The notes under the pieces are model-generated. The model saw only the letters and a program-made list of their open reading frames with translations, made no database searches and was not told the DNA's origin. From contig JBBSIN010000009.1 in NCBI GenBank assembly GCA_038232055.1, positions 1-48,250 of the forward strand: 48,250 nt of DNA, given 5' to 3'. The position numbers and the translations under genes were made by a program. Positions within the stretch are counted from its first letter, which is position 1; each line of letters begins with the position of its first letter. Positions 24,961-33,624 of the stretch are shown here, piece after piece. The DNA comes from JBBSIN01 sp038232055 (GTDB lineage: Bacteria > Actinomycetota > Actinomycetes > JADGOV01).

Positions 24961-26094
24961 TTACTCGTTCGCCACCAGCTCCTCCGGATACTCGTTGAGC
25001 TTGCGGCCGCCGTCGTCCGTGCAGACGACGACGTCCTCGATGCGCACGCCGACGTGTCCGGGCCAAAAGACCGAAGGCTCAACGGTAAAGGTCATCCCTG
25101 CCTCTAGAGGCGTCTCGTCCTCCTCGGAGATGAACGGACGCTCGTGGACGTCGAGCCCGATGCAGTGGCCCGTCCGGTGCCGGAACCAGTCGCCGTAGCC
25201 GCCGTCCACGATGACCTGGCGCGTCGCCCGGTGCACCTCGGCGGCGGTCACGCCGGGCCGCACCGCGGCGATGCCGGCCGTCTGGGCGCCGATGACGAGG
25301 TCGTACACGCGGCGGTACTCGGCGTCTGGCTCACCGACGTGGATCGTCCGCCCGAAGTCCGAGCAGTAGCCGTCGACGACGGCGCCGAAGTCGAAGGAGA
25401 TCCCGGTGCCCTCTCGAAGCGGAGAGGTGGAGATCCGCACGGTGGCGTCGCGGTCATCCAGCGGCCCCATCGACCAGACCCCAGTATCGAAGGACACCGT
25501 ACGGGAGCCGTGCGTCCTGAGATGGTGATCGACCTCCTCTGCCAGGTCGAGCTCCGTCACGCCCGGCTGTACGCGGGTGCTGACCGCGCCCATCGCGTCG
25601 TCGACCAGCCGGCAGGCCTTGCGCATCGCCTCCAGCTCCGCCGGGAACTTCCTCCGCCGGAGCTGGTTGACGACCTCCCCGGCGTTGACTAGGGCGGGCG
25701 ACCCCAGAACGTCGAGCAGGTGCATGACGGTCTCGCCCCAGGTCCGGGCGCCCACACCCAGCCGCTGCACACCACCGAAACCGGTGGCGACCTTCGAGAA
25801 GATCGCGGCGCCGTCGTCCAGCTCGTTCACCACGACCATGTCACCCGGAACGCCGCCCGGCAGGTCGAACTCGGACACCATGCGCGGGAGTACGAACGTC
25901 GGGCTGCCGTCAGCAGCGAAGAAGCAGCCGGCCACCCAGCCGTGGGTGTAGTTGATGTCGCCGAACGCCGGGACGCGGCGTTCCATCCCGGTGAGGTATT
26001 CCAGATCGGCCGAGGGCGGCACGAAGACCAGGTCGACATGCCGCTCCGACATCAGTTCGGCCAGCCGGTTCCGTCGCGTGGCGTAGTCCGTCAT
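24961..26094 (-). CDS. M24-family metallopeptidase or creatinase-like hydrolase
   Basis: Pita-bread-fold enzyme of 377 residues with a creatinase-like N-terminal domain (LVFVPPSADLEYLTGMERR). The five metal ligands of the prolidase/aminopeptidase P class are present: two Asp in ISFDFGAVVDGYCSDFGR, His in RHRTGHCIGLDVHE, Glu in FTVEPSVFW and Glu in VRIEDVVV. It should hydrolyse Xaa-Pro dipeptides or a related C-N bond. ATG at 26094, 37 bases from operator 5. A prolidase activity would fit the adjacent peptide importer; this is inference. Confidence 0.9.
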   Translation of the reverse strand: MTDYATRRNRLAELMSERHVDLVFVPPSADLEYLTGMERRVPAFGDINYTHGWVAGCFFAADGSPTFVLPRMVSEFDLPGGVPGDMVVVNELDDGAAIFSKVATGFGGVQRLGVGARTWGETVMHLLDVLGSPALVNAGEVVNQLRRRKFPAELEAMRKACRLVDDAMGAVSTRVQPGVTELDLAEEVDHHLRTHGSRTVSFDTGVWSMGPLDDRDATVRISTSPLREGTGISFDFGAVVDGYCSDFGRTIHVGEPDAEYRRVYDLVIGAQTAGIAAVRPGVTAAEVHRATRQVIVDGGYGDWFRHRTGHCIGLDVHERPFISEEDETPLEAGMTFTVEPSVFWPGHVGVRIEDVVVCTDDGGRKLNEYPEELVANE

Positions 26095-26130
26095 CGCCCC
26101 TCCAGTTCGTTGTGCTGCTCGGCGACTCTA

Positions 26131-26146
26131 ACGAACGTTCGCTCGT
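26131..26146. promoter_or_regulatory. Predicted operator 5
   Basis: ACGAACGTTCGCTCGT, one mismatch in the second half. It lies 37 bases upstream of the M24 ATG at 26094. The GTACGT that follows at 26145-26150 could form an alternative second half with wider spacing. Confidence 0.62.
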
Positions 26147-26157
26147 ACGTCGAACCG

Positions 26158-27141
26158 TCAGCTCGGCGACTCGAGCCGAGGCCGCAGCCGAACGCGACCC
26201 GCGTCCTCGCGGACGCCGAGCACTGCCGCCAGGGCGACGACGACGAGTGCGCCCCCGACCGCGACCCGCCACGTCAGGCGCTCGCCGAGCAGCAAGACAC
26301 CGGCCGCGACCGATACTGCCGGCGTCACGTACGCGTAGAGGCTGAAGCGGCGAGCGCCCATCGCGCCGATCAGCCAGAAGGAGAGCACCAGCCCCACGCA
26401 CGAGCCCACCGCGGAGAGGTAGAGCAGGGCAAGCAGCGAACCGGTCGTCCAGTGCCCTGGCGGTGCCCCTTCCGTCACGAGCGCCCAGCCGAGCAGCAGG
26501 ATTCCGCCGACCGCTGTCTCAGCGAAGGCCACCCGCACGGGGTTGAGCTGCCCCAGCCGGTACGCCGTGTACACCAAACCGCCCGCGTACACGGTGACCC
26601 CGACCAGGACCGCGAGCTGACCGACCAGGCCGGCTGCGCCGGGCGCCGAGACGTCGCCCACCAGCACGGCGACGGCGCAAAGACCGATGGCGAGTCCGAT
26701 CGCGAACCGCCGGCTGATGCGTTCCTTGCCGACCACCCTGGCTAGCAGCGCGGCCGAGAGGGGCTGGGTGCCGACGAGCAAGCCGGCGAGGCCGGAGGAG
26801 ATGCGTTGTTCCCCCCAGAAGACGAGGCCGAAGTTGAGGGCGATGGCAACGGCGCCGAGCGGCAGGACGGCGACCCATCCGGCGCGGCCGAGTGGGCGGT
26901 CGCCGGCGAGCAGTGGCAAGACCAAGCCGAGGAGAAGCGCGGCGAGCAAGAATCGCAGCGCGGCGAACCACATTGGTGGCAGACCAGCGTCGAGACCGAC
27001 CTTGATGGCGTTCAGCGTCGTGCCCCAGATGATGCAGACGACGACGAATGCGACCGGCACACCCCACCGCCGCAGGACAGCCGCCGAGCGAGCACGGTTT
27101 CCCGACCGCGCAGCGGTTCCGACCGTCCCTACGGTTCTCAT
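26158..27141 (-). CDS. EamA/DMT-family transporter 2
   Basis: A 327-residue membrane protein with two EamA repeats, starting at VPVAFVVVCIIWGTTLNAIKVGL and again near LVGQLAVLVGVTVYAGGLVYT. About ten helices are visible. As an exporter it may relieve build-up of a product of this island; direction and substrate are unknown. The ATG at 27141 directly follows a GTG at 27144; either could be used. The N-terminal 26 residues (GTVGTAARSGNRARSAAV) are Arg/Ala-rich and cytoplasmic. The stop lies 12 bases from operator 5. Confidence 0.88.
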   Translation of the reverse strand: MRTVGTVGTAARSGNRARSAAVLRRWGVPVAFVVVCIIWGTTLNAIKVGLDAGLPPMWFAALRFLLAALLLGLVLPLLAGDRPLGRAGWVAVLPLGAVAIALNFGLVFWGEQRISSGLAGLLVGTQPLSAALLARVVGKERISRRFAIGLAIGLCAVAVLVGDVSAPGAAGLVGQLAVLVGVTVYAGGLVYTAYRLGQLNPVRVAFAETAVGGILLLGWALVTEGAPPGHWTTGSLLALLYLSAVGSCVGLVLSFWLIGAMGARRFSLYAYVTPAVSVAAGVLLLGERLTWRVAVGGALVVVALAAVLGVREDAGRVRLRPRLESPS

Positions 27142-27351
27142 CACGACCTCTTCCTACCGTCCGACAAGGCCGAGTTTCACACCGCCGTACGAGCGCCCGT
27201 AAGTCTCTGACCCGCGAGGGGTCGGCTGCCACCCGGCACGGGTAACGAGCCGGACACGGCCTGATCAACATGCTTGACGGCCAACTGCCGCTTTCCTATG
27301 CTTCGCGGCGGGCGAACGCTTGTTCGTCCAAGAGCGGAGAAGGACGGGTTC
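27142..27351. other. Divergent promoter region of EamA 2 and the peptide ABC operon
   Basis: A 210-base gap between divergent starts at 27141 and 27352. It holds operator 6 close to the plus-strand ABC operon. No separate gene is supported. No second operator is seen near the EamA start. Confidence 0.5.
27312..27327. promoter_or_regulatory. Predicted operator 6
   Basis: GCGAACGCTTGTTCGT, one mismatch from ACGAAC-N4-GTTCGT, 24 bases upstream of the peptide-binding-protein ATG at 27352. Together with operator 8 it forms a sub-class with an AAGC/GCTT spacer. Confidence 0.62.
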
Positions 27352-29028
27352 ATGCCAATTCTCCAGCGCTGGTTTCGTCCGGTCGTCGGCCTTCTGGTCA
27401 TCGGCGTCGGACTGAGTGCCTGCAGCAGCACCCCGAGTAGCAGCAACAACAACAAGGGTTCCGGCGCGACGCTCGTCTTCGGCACCTCCGCCGATCCGAA
27501 GATCCTCGACCCGCCGCTCGCGTCCGACGGGGAGTCCCTTCGAGTCAGCGACCAGCTCTTCGAAGGTCTCGTCACGACGAAGCTGGGCGGGACGGAGCCG
27601 GTGCCCAAGCTGGCCGAGTCCTGGTCGCCGAGCCCCGACGGCAAGACGTGGACGTTCAAGCTCCGCTCGGGCGTCAAGTTCCACGACGGCGAACCGTTCA
27701 ACGCCAAGGCGGTCTGCTTCAACTTCGAGCGCTGGTTCAACTGGACGGGACCGCTTCAGCTCAGCGGGACGTCGTACTACTGGCAGGTCGTGTTCGGCGG
27801 CTTCAAGACCAAGGACCCGAAGTCCGACGCACCGGCGGACTCGCTGTACCGCGGCTGCGAGGCACCGGACGACACCACGGTACGGATCCTCCTCACCCGC
27901 CCGTCGGCCGCCTTCTTGGCCGGTCTTGCGCTGCCGCCCTTCTCCTTCGCCAGCCCCAAGGCGCTCACCACGTACAACGCCGACAAGGCCAGCGTGGACA
28001 AGGACGGCAACGCGGTGCTGCAGGGCACGTTCGGCACCGAGCACCCGGCCGGCACCGGGCCCTTCAAGTTCGTCTCGTGGACGCGCAACGACAAGCTCGT
28101 CATCGCGCGCAACGACGACTACTGGGGAGAGAAGGCCAAGCTCAAGCAGGTGATCTTCCGGCCCATCCCGGACAACGCCGCGCGGCTGCAGGCCCTGCAG
28201 TCCGGCGAGATCCAGGGCTACGACCTCGTCGAGCCGCAGGACATCCAGACGATCCAGGGCGACCCCAACCTGCAGCTGCTGGACCGGCCGGCCTTCAACA
28301 TCGGCTACGTCGCCTTCAACCAGAAGGTGGCGCCGCTCGACAACCTCAAGGTCCGTCAGGCGCTCGCGTACGGCATGAACCGGCAGGCGGTCATCGACAA
28401 CCTCTACGGCGGCCGCGGCGAGGTGGCCAAGGAGTTCATGCCGTCGTCGATCTTCGGCTACACGCCGGACGTCGCGACCTACGCCTTCCAACCCGAGAAG
28501 TCGAAGCAGCTGCTGCGCGACGCGGGGCTCAAGCTCCCCGTCAGGATCGAGTTCTGGTATCCGACCGGGGTCTCGCGCCCGTACATGCCGGACCCCAAGC
28601 GGATCTTCGAGGCGTTCGCCTCCGACCTCAACAAGTCCGGCTTCCAGATCGTCCCGAAGAGCGCGCCGTGGACGCCGGACTACCTCGACGTCACTTTGAA
28701 CGGGAAGGCGCCGCTCTACCTGCTCGGGCAGACCGGTGACTTCGGTGACCCGGACACGTTCCTGGGGACCTTCTTCCGCACGGAGCGGCCCGGCTTCGGG
28801 TTCAACAACCCGCAGATCTTCAAGCTGCTGAACGACGCGCTGGCGGAGACCGAGGAGAGCAAGCGAACGGTTCTCTACCAGGAGGCCAACAAGAGAATCA
28901 TGGAGTTTCTCCCCGGCTTGCCGTTCGCCAGCACGCGGCCGGCCCTCGCCTTCACCAAGAACGTCAAGGGATACGTCCCGAGCCCGGTGTCCCTGGAGCC
29001 GTTCGCGCTCGTCTCCCTGGAGAAGTAG
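27352..29028 (+). CDS. Family 5 solute-binding lipoprotein (peptide-type ABC)
   Basis: Substrate-binding protein of 558 residues, first gene of a five-gene Opp/Dpp-type operon. The N-terminus has a lipoprotein signal ending LSACSS. Family 5 motifs are LVFGTSADPKILDPPLASDG, LAESWSPSPDGKTWTFKLR (with HDGEPFNA), GTGPFKF and NDDYWG. Family 5 proteins bind di- and oligopeptides, nickel or glycosides, so the ligand is open. ATG at 27352 with GAGAAGGA upstream; the frame is open further back but reads through operator 6. Confidence 0.93.
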   Translation: MPILQRWFRPVVGLLVIGVGLSACSSTPSSSNNNKGSGATLVFGTSADPKILDPPLASDGESLRVSDQLFEGLVTTKLGGTEPVPKLAESWSPSPDGKTWTFKLRSGVKFHDGEPFNAKAVCFNFERWFNWTGPLQLSGTSYYWQVVFGGFKTKDPKSDAPADSLYRGCEAPDDTTVRILLTRPSAAFLAGLALPPFSFASPKALTTYNADKASVDKDGNAVLQGTFGTEHPAGTGPFKFVSWTRNDKLVIARNDDYWGEKAKLKQVIFRPIPDNAARLQALQSGEIQGYDLVEPQDIQTIQGDPNLQLLDRPAFNIGYVAFNQKVAPLDNLKVRQALAYGMNRQAVIDNLYGGRGEVAKEFMPSSIFGYTPDVATYAFQPEKSKQLLRDAGLKLPVRIEFWYPTGVSRPYMPDPKRIFEAFASDLNKSGFQIVPKSAPWTPDYLDVTLNGKAPLYLLGQTGDFGDPDTFLGTFFRTERPGFGFNNPQIFKLLNDALAETEESKRTVLYQEANKRIMEFLPGLPFASTRPALAFTKNVKGYVPSPVSLEPFALVSLEK

Positions 29029-29044
29029 CCGTCCCGGTGCCAGC

Positions 29045-30046
29045 ATGAGCTACGTCACGCGCCGGCTGCTCCTGCTGGTGCCGATCCTGCTCGGCGTGTC
29101 TCTGCTGGTCTTCGTCTGGATTCGTGCGCTTCCCGGCGGCCCCGCACAGGGGCTGCTCGGGGAGCGCACGACTCCGGAGGCGGTGCAGGCTCTCGAGCGC
29201 CAGTATGGGCTCAATCGCCCGCTCTACGTGCAGTACGGGCGTTACCTCGACTCGCTCGTGCACCTGCAGCTCGGCACCAGCATCACGAGCCGCCGACCAG
29301 TGGCCGAGGAGATCCGGCGACGGTTCCCCGCCACCGCCGAGCTCGCGCTGGCCGCGATGGCGGTCGCCGTCGCGGCCGGTATCCCGCTCGGGTTCCTCGC
29401 AGCCAAGCGCCACCACCGGGCTTTCGACCAGCTGAGCCTTGTCGGTTCGCTGCTGGGAATCAGCATCCCGGTGTTCTTCCTGGCGCTGCTCCTGAAGTAT
29501 CTCTTCGCCGTCCGCCTCGGGTGGCTGCCCAGCCTCGGTCGCCTCGACGTGACCACCGACATCGCGCACCCGACGAACTTCTACACGATCGACGCGGTGC
29601 TCGCCGGCAGTCCGGCGGCACTTTTGGACGCCCTGCGGCACCTCGTCCTGCCGGCGATCGCCCTCGGCACGATTCCGCTGGCCATCATTACCCGGATCAC
29701 CAGAGCCGCGGTCCTGGACGTCATGAACGAGGACTACGTCCGGACCGCCCGAGCGAAGGGCATCGCCCGCCGCCTGGTCGACCGGCGCCATATCCTGCGC
29801 AACGCGCTGCTTCCGGTGTCCACTGTCATAGGGCTCCAGATAGGGCTGCTGCTCTCGGGCGCCATCCTGACCGAGACGGTCTTCGCATGGGGTGGGATGG
29901 GAACCTGGATCTTCGACGCCGTGCGCTTCCGCGACTACCCCGTGTTGCAAGGCGGCATCCTGTTCCTGGTCATCGTCTTCGTCCTGGTCAACCTCGTGGT
30001 CGACCTGTCCTACGCGCTGATCGACCCGAGGATTCGGTACCGATGA
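29045..30046 (+). CDS. DppB-type peptide ABC permease
   Basis: Inner-membrane permease of 333 residues. The N-terminal YVTRRLLLLVPILLGVSLLVF, the conserved RALPGGPA segment and six helices are as in DppB/OppB. The EAA loop reads YVRTARAKGIARRLVDRRHILRNAL and the last helices include GGILFLVIVFVLVNLVVDL. The ATG at 29045 lies 16 bases after the binding-protein stop, and the gene's stop overlaps the next ATG in ATGA. Confidence 0.94.
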   Translation: MSYVTRRLLLLVPILLGVSLLVFVWIRALPGGPAQGLLGERTTPEAVQALERQYGLNRPLYVQYGRYLDSLVHLQLGTSITSRRPVAEEIRRRFPATAELALAAMAVAVAAGIPLGFLAAKRHHRAFDQLSLVGSLLGISIPVFFLALLLKYLFAVRLGWLPSLGRLDVTTDIAHPTNFYTIDAVLAGSPAALLDALRHLVLPAIALGTIPLAIITRITRAAVLDVMNEDYVRTARAKGIARRLVDRRHILRNALLPVSTVIGLQIGLLLSGAILTETVFAWGGMGTWIFDAVRFRDYPVLQGGILFLVIVFVLVNLVVDLSYALIDPRIRYR

Positions 30047-30972
30047 GCCTGTCCGAGGCGCAGGCCGAAAGTGTCGGTGCTGCTCCTCCCGCGGCCGGGC
30101 CGGTGCACCCACCGACCGGCCTGTGGCGCGACGCCTGGGGCAGACTGCGGCACAACCGCTCCGCGGTGGTGGGAGCAGCGATCATCGGCCTGTTCGTCCT
30201 CATCGCCGTCTTCGCGCCGCTGCTCGCGCCGGAGCCGCCGTCGTCCGCCACGTTTCTGGAACGGTTGGGCGGCCGGTGCTGCCCCGGCCCTTCGGCCGCA
30301 CACTGGTTCGGGATCGACGAGCTCGGTCGCGACGAGCTGTCCCGCATCCTCTACGGGGCACGCACGTCATTGCTCATCGCCGTGGTCTCGGTCTCCGTCG
30401 GCCTCACCTTCGGCCTGCTGCTCGGGGCGTTGGCCGGCTACCTACGCGGGATCGCCGACACCGTCGTAATGCGGTTCGTCGACATCCTGCTGGCCTTCCC
30501 CAGCTTCCTGTTCGCCATCGGCCTCGTCGCCCTGCTCGGACCCGGTCTCGTCCAGATCATGGTCGCAATCGGTGTGGTCAACATACCGGTCTTCGCCCGG
30601 CTGCTGCGCGGCAGCATGCTCGCGGTCCGGGAGAGCGATTACGTCCTCGCGGCCCGCTCGGTCGGCGTACCACCGCACCGGATCCTCCTCGTCCACATGC
30701 TGCCGAACGCCCTCTCCCCGGTCATCGTCGCCGCCACCCTGGCGATGGCCACCGCGATCATCGAGGCGGCCGGGCTGGGCTTCCTCGGACTGGGAAACCC
30801 CGACCCGAGCGTCCCGGAGTGGGGCACCATGCTTGCCAACACGCCCCGCTTTCTGCAGTCGGCGCCACACCTCGCGATCCTGCCCGGGGTAGCCATCGTG
30901 CTGTCGGTGCTCGGCTTCAATCTCGTCGGCGACGGGCTGCGCGAAGCCATCGACCCCAAGCTGCGGACCTGA
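30043..30972 (+). CDS. DppC-type peptide ABC permease
   Basis: Second permease, 309 residues, with the DppC N-terminal helix (NRSAVVGAAIIGLFVLIAVFAPLLAP), the periplasmic HWFGIDELGRDELSRILYGARTS segment and the EAA loop YVLAARSVGVPPHRILLVHMLPN. A cysteine pair in GRCCPGPS before that segment is unusual for the family and might form a disulfide on the outside. The start overlaps the dppB-like stop by four bases. Confidence 0.94.
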   Translation: MSLSEAQAESVGAAPPAAGPVHPPTGLWRDAWGRLRHNRSAVVGAAIIGLFVLIAVFAPLLAPEPPSSATFLERLGGRCCPGPSAAHWFGIDELGRDELSRILYGARTSLLIAVVSVSVGLTFGLLLGALAGYLRGIADTVVMRFVDILLAFPSFLFAIGLVALLGPGLVQIMVAIGVVNIPVFARLLRGSMLAVRESDYVLAARSVGVPPHRILLVHMLPNALSPVIVAATLAMATAIIEAAGLGFLGLGNPDPSVPEWGTMLANTPRFLQSAPHLAILPGVAIVLSVLGFNLVGDGLREAIDPKLRT

Positions 30973-30973
30973 C

Positions 30974-31977
<1,004 letters not shown>

Positions 31978-31981
<4 letters not shown>

Positions 31982-33018
31982 CCGCCCCGCTCGTGGAGGT
32001 CAGTGACCTCGAGGTCCACTTCCCGGTCACCGGCCGGTTGGGCCCGCCCGGCTCGCGCATGGTGCGTGCCGTCGACGGCGTCTCGTTCACCATCCGCCGC
32101 GGAGAGACGCTGGGCCTGGTCGGCGAGTCGGGTTGCGGAAAGAGCACGCTCGGTCGCGCCCTGCTGCGCCTGCAGGCAATCACCGCCGGGAGGATCACTT
32201 TCGACGGAGTCGACATCGGCAGTCTTCGCTCGGCCGCCCTGCGCCGTCAGCGGCGGCACATGCAGATGGTCTTCCAGGACCCCTACTCGAGCCTGAACCC
32301 GCGGCAGAGCGTCGGGCGAATCGTCGGCGAGCCGCTGAAGAGTCATCGGCTCGCCCGCGGCGCGGAGCTCGACCGGCGGGTGACCGAGCTGCTGGAGCTT
32401 GTCGGCCTCGACTCCGCTGTTCGCAGCCGCTACCCCCACGAGTTCTCCGGCGGGCAGCGGCAGCGCATCGGCCTCGCCAGGGCGCTCGCCGTACGACCGG
32501 AGCTCATCGTGGCCGACGAGCCGGTCTCCGCCCTCGACGTGTCGATCCAGGCGCAGATCATCAACCTGCTCGTGGGGCTGCAGGCGCAGCTCGGGCTCAC
32601 CTACCTCTTCATCGCCCATGACCTGGCCGTGGTCCGCCACATCTCCGACCGTGTGGCGGTGATGTACCTCGGCAGGCTCATGGAGCTAGCGCCGGCCGAG
32701 GAGCTCTACGACCGTCCACTGCACCCGTACACGATCTCCCTGCTGTCGGCGGTACCGGTGCCCGATCCGGAGATCGAGACCAACCGCGCACGCATCATCC
32801 TGGCCGGCGACGCGCCCAGCCCAGTGAACCCTCCGTCCGGCTGCCGGTTCCACACCCGCTGCCCGTTCGTGCAACCCAGCCGATGCCGCGACGAGGTACC
32901 CGCGCTGCGCGAGCTGGTGCCGGGCAGCCTGGTGGCGTGCCACTGGGCTGAGGAGATCCGGGCGGGTGTCGTCCGGGCTATCCAGGCCCCAGGCGTTGCC
33001 GACGGGTCGCCGAGATGA
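31978..33018 (+). CDS. DppF-type peptide ABC ATPase
   Basis: Second ATPase, 346 residues, partner of the previous one. Walker A is GESGCGKST, Q-loop VFQDPYSSLNPRQ, signature FSGGQRQRIGLARAL, Walker B LIVADEPVSALDVS and switch IAHDLAVV. The C-terminal Opp-type Cys motif is CRFHTRCPFVQPSRCR. The start is GTG 31978, overlapping the preceding stop in a GTGA; the longer frame upstream is the shadow of the neighbour. It closes the peptide-type operon, and the UGA-containing glutaredoxin-like gene starts 41 bases later. Confidence 0.95.
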
Positions 33019-33059
33019 CGGACGGGTACACAATAGATGCACGTCCAGAGAGGAACCCC

Positions 33060-33329
33060 ATGCCGGAGATCGTGCTCTACACGCTCAACACCGACGCCCG
33101 CACACCCACCTGACAGGAGTGCTGCCGCGTGAGGGAGTTTCTCTCCGATCGAGAAGTGCCGTTCGAGGACCGCAACATCCGGCGCGACGAGCTGCACCGT
33201 CAGGAGCTGCTGGAGCGGACCGGCGTGCTCGTCGTCCCGCAGCTCGTTTACGGCGACACGGTGGTGGTCGGATTCGATCCCGAGGCGCTCACCGGCATCG
33301 TCGAGGACTACCGGTCCCGGTCTCGGTGA
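33060..33329 (+). CDS. Glutaredoxin-like protein with in-frame TGA at the catalytic Cys (candidate selenoprotein)
   Basis: Read through one TGA (33111-33113, codon 18), the frame gives 89 residues. It begins MPEIVLYT, the first strand of glutaredoxins, and continues TPT-U-QEC-CRVREFLSDREVPFEDRNI, then LVVPQLVYGDTVVVGFDP with the cis-Pro and GSH/mycothiol-binding region. TPTCxxC is the normal active site, so TGA stands exactly for the first, nucleophilic Cys. An AGAGAGG site lies six bases before ATG 33060. Points against: the loop between the first strand and the active site is about five residues longer than usual, I see no convincing SECIS hairpin by eye, and CAGGAG before GTG 33129 could start a truncated protein. 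Pseudogene is the main alternative. Confidence 0.55.
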
Positions 33330-33598
33330 GTGCCGCGCACAGCAATCCACCCGGCAACGCGCTCGGGCCGCACGGCGCCGGACGGGTGGCGCCGGCAGAG
33401 GGCGGGCTCGCCGCCGGCGTGCTGGCGCTGTTGGCGCGCGTGCGGGAGGAAACCGCCTACAACGACGCGAAGGGCGCCACCCCCTACCGGCTGGGGATGC
33501 ACGACGGCCTGCGCTTCGTCGAAGACGCGCTCCTCGACCTGCTGCGAGCCCAGGGAATCGGCGCGGCCGACGAGCCGCCGCGGGCGTTCGACGCGTGA
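33326..33598 (+). CDS. Small hypothetical protein coupled to the glutaredoxin-like gene
   Basis: A 90-residue frame whose GTG (33326) overlaps the glutaredoxin-like stop in a GTGA. The N-terminal third is Gly/Pro/Ala-rich; then comes LAAGVLALLARVREETAYND and TPYRLGMHDGLRFVEDALLDLLR, which should form two helices. I do not recognise a family. The tight overlap suggests translation coupled to the gene upstream, which would need reading through its TGA or a restart at GTG 33129. It ends convergently with the DUF885 gene. Confidence 0.6.
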   Translation: MSAAHSNPPGNALGPHGAGRVAPAEGGLAAGVLALLARVREETAYNDAKGATPYRLGMHDGLRFVEDALLDLLRAQGIGAADEPPRAFDA

Positions 33599-33624
33599 GC
33601 GGTGCGGGCTCGCGTCCGGCCGCG

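Noticed and set aside
27265..29046. Minus-strand open frame of 593 codons
   Set aside because: It is antisense to the family 5 binding-protein gene, which has a lipobox and clear family motifs.
33098..33130. Alternative reading of the glutaredoxin-like gene by two compensating frameshifts (PHTHLTGVL)
   Set aside because: It gives no CxxC or other redox motif, while the original frame gives TPT-TGA-QEC, the exact active-site pattern, with a single stop.
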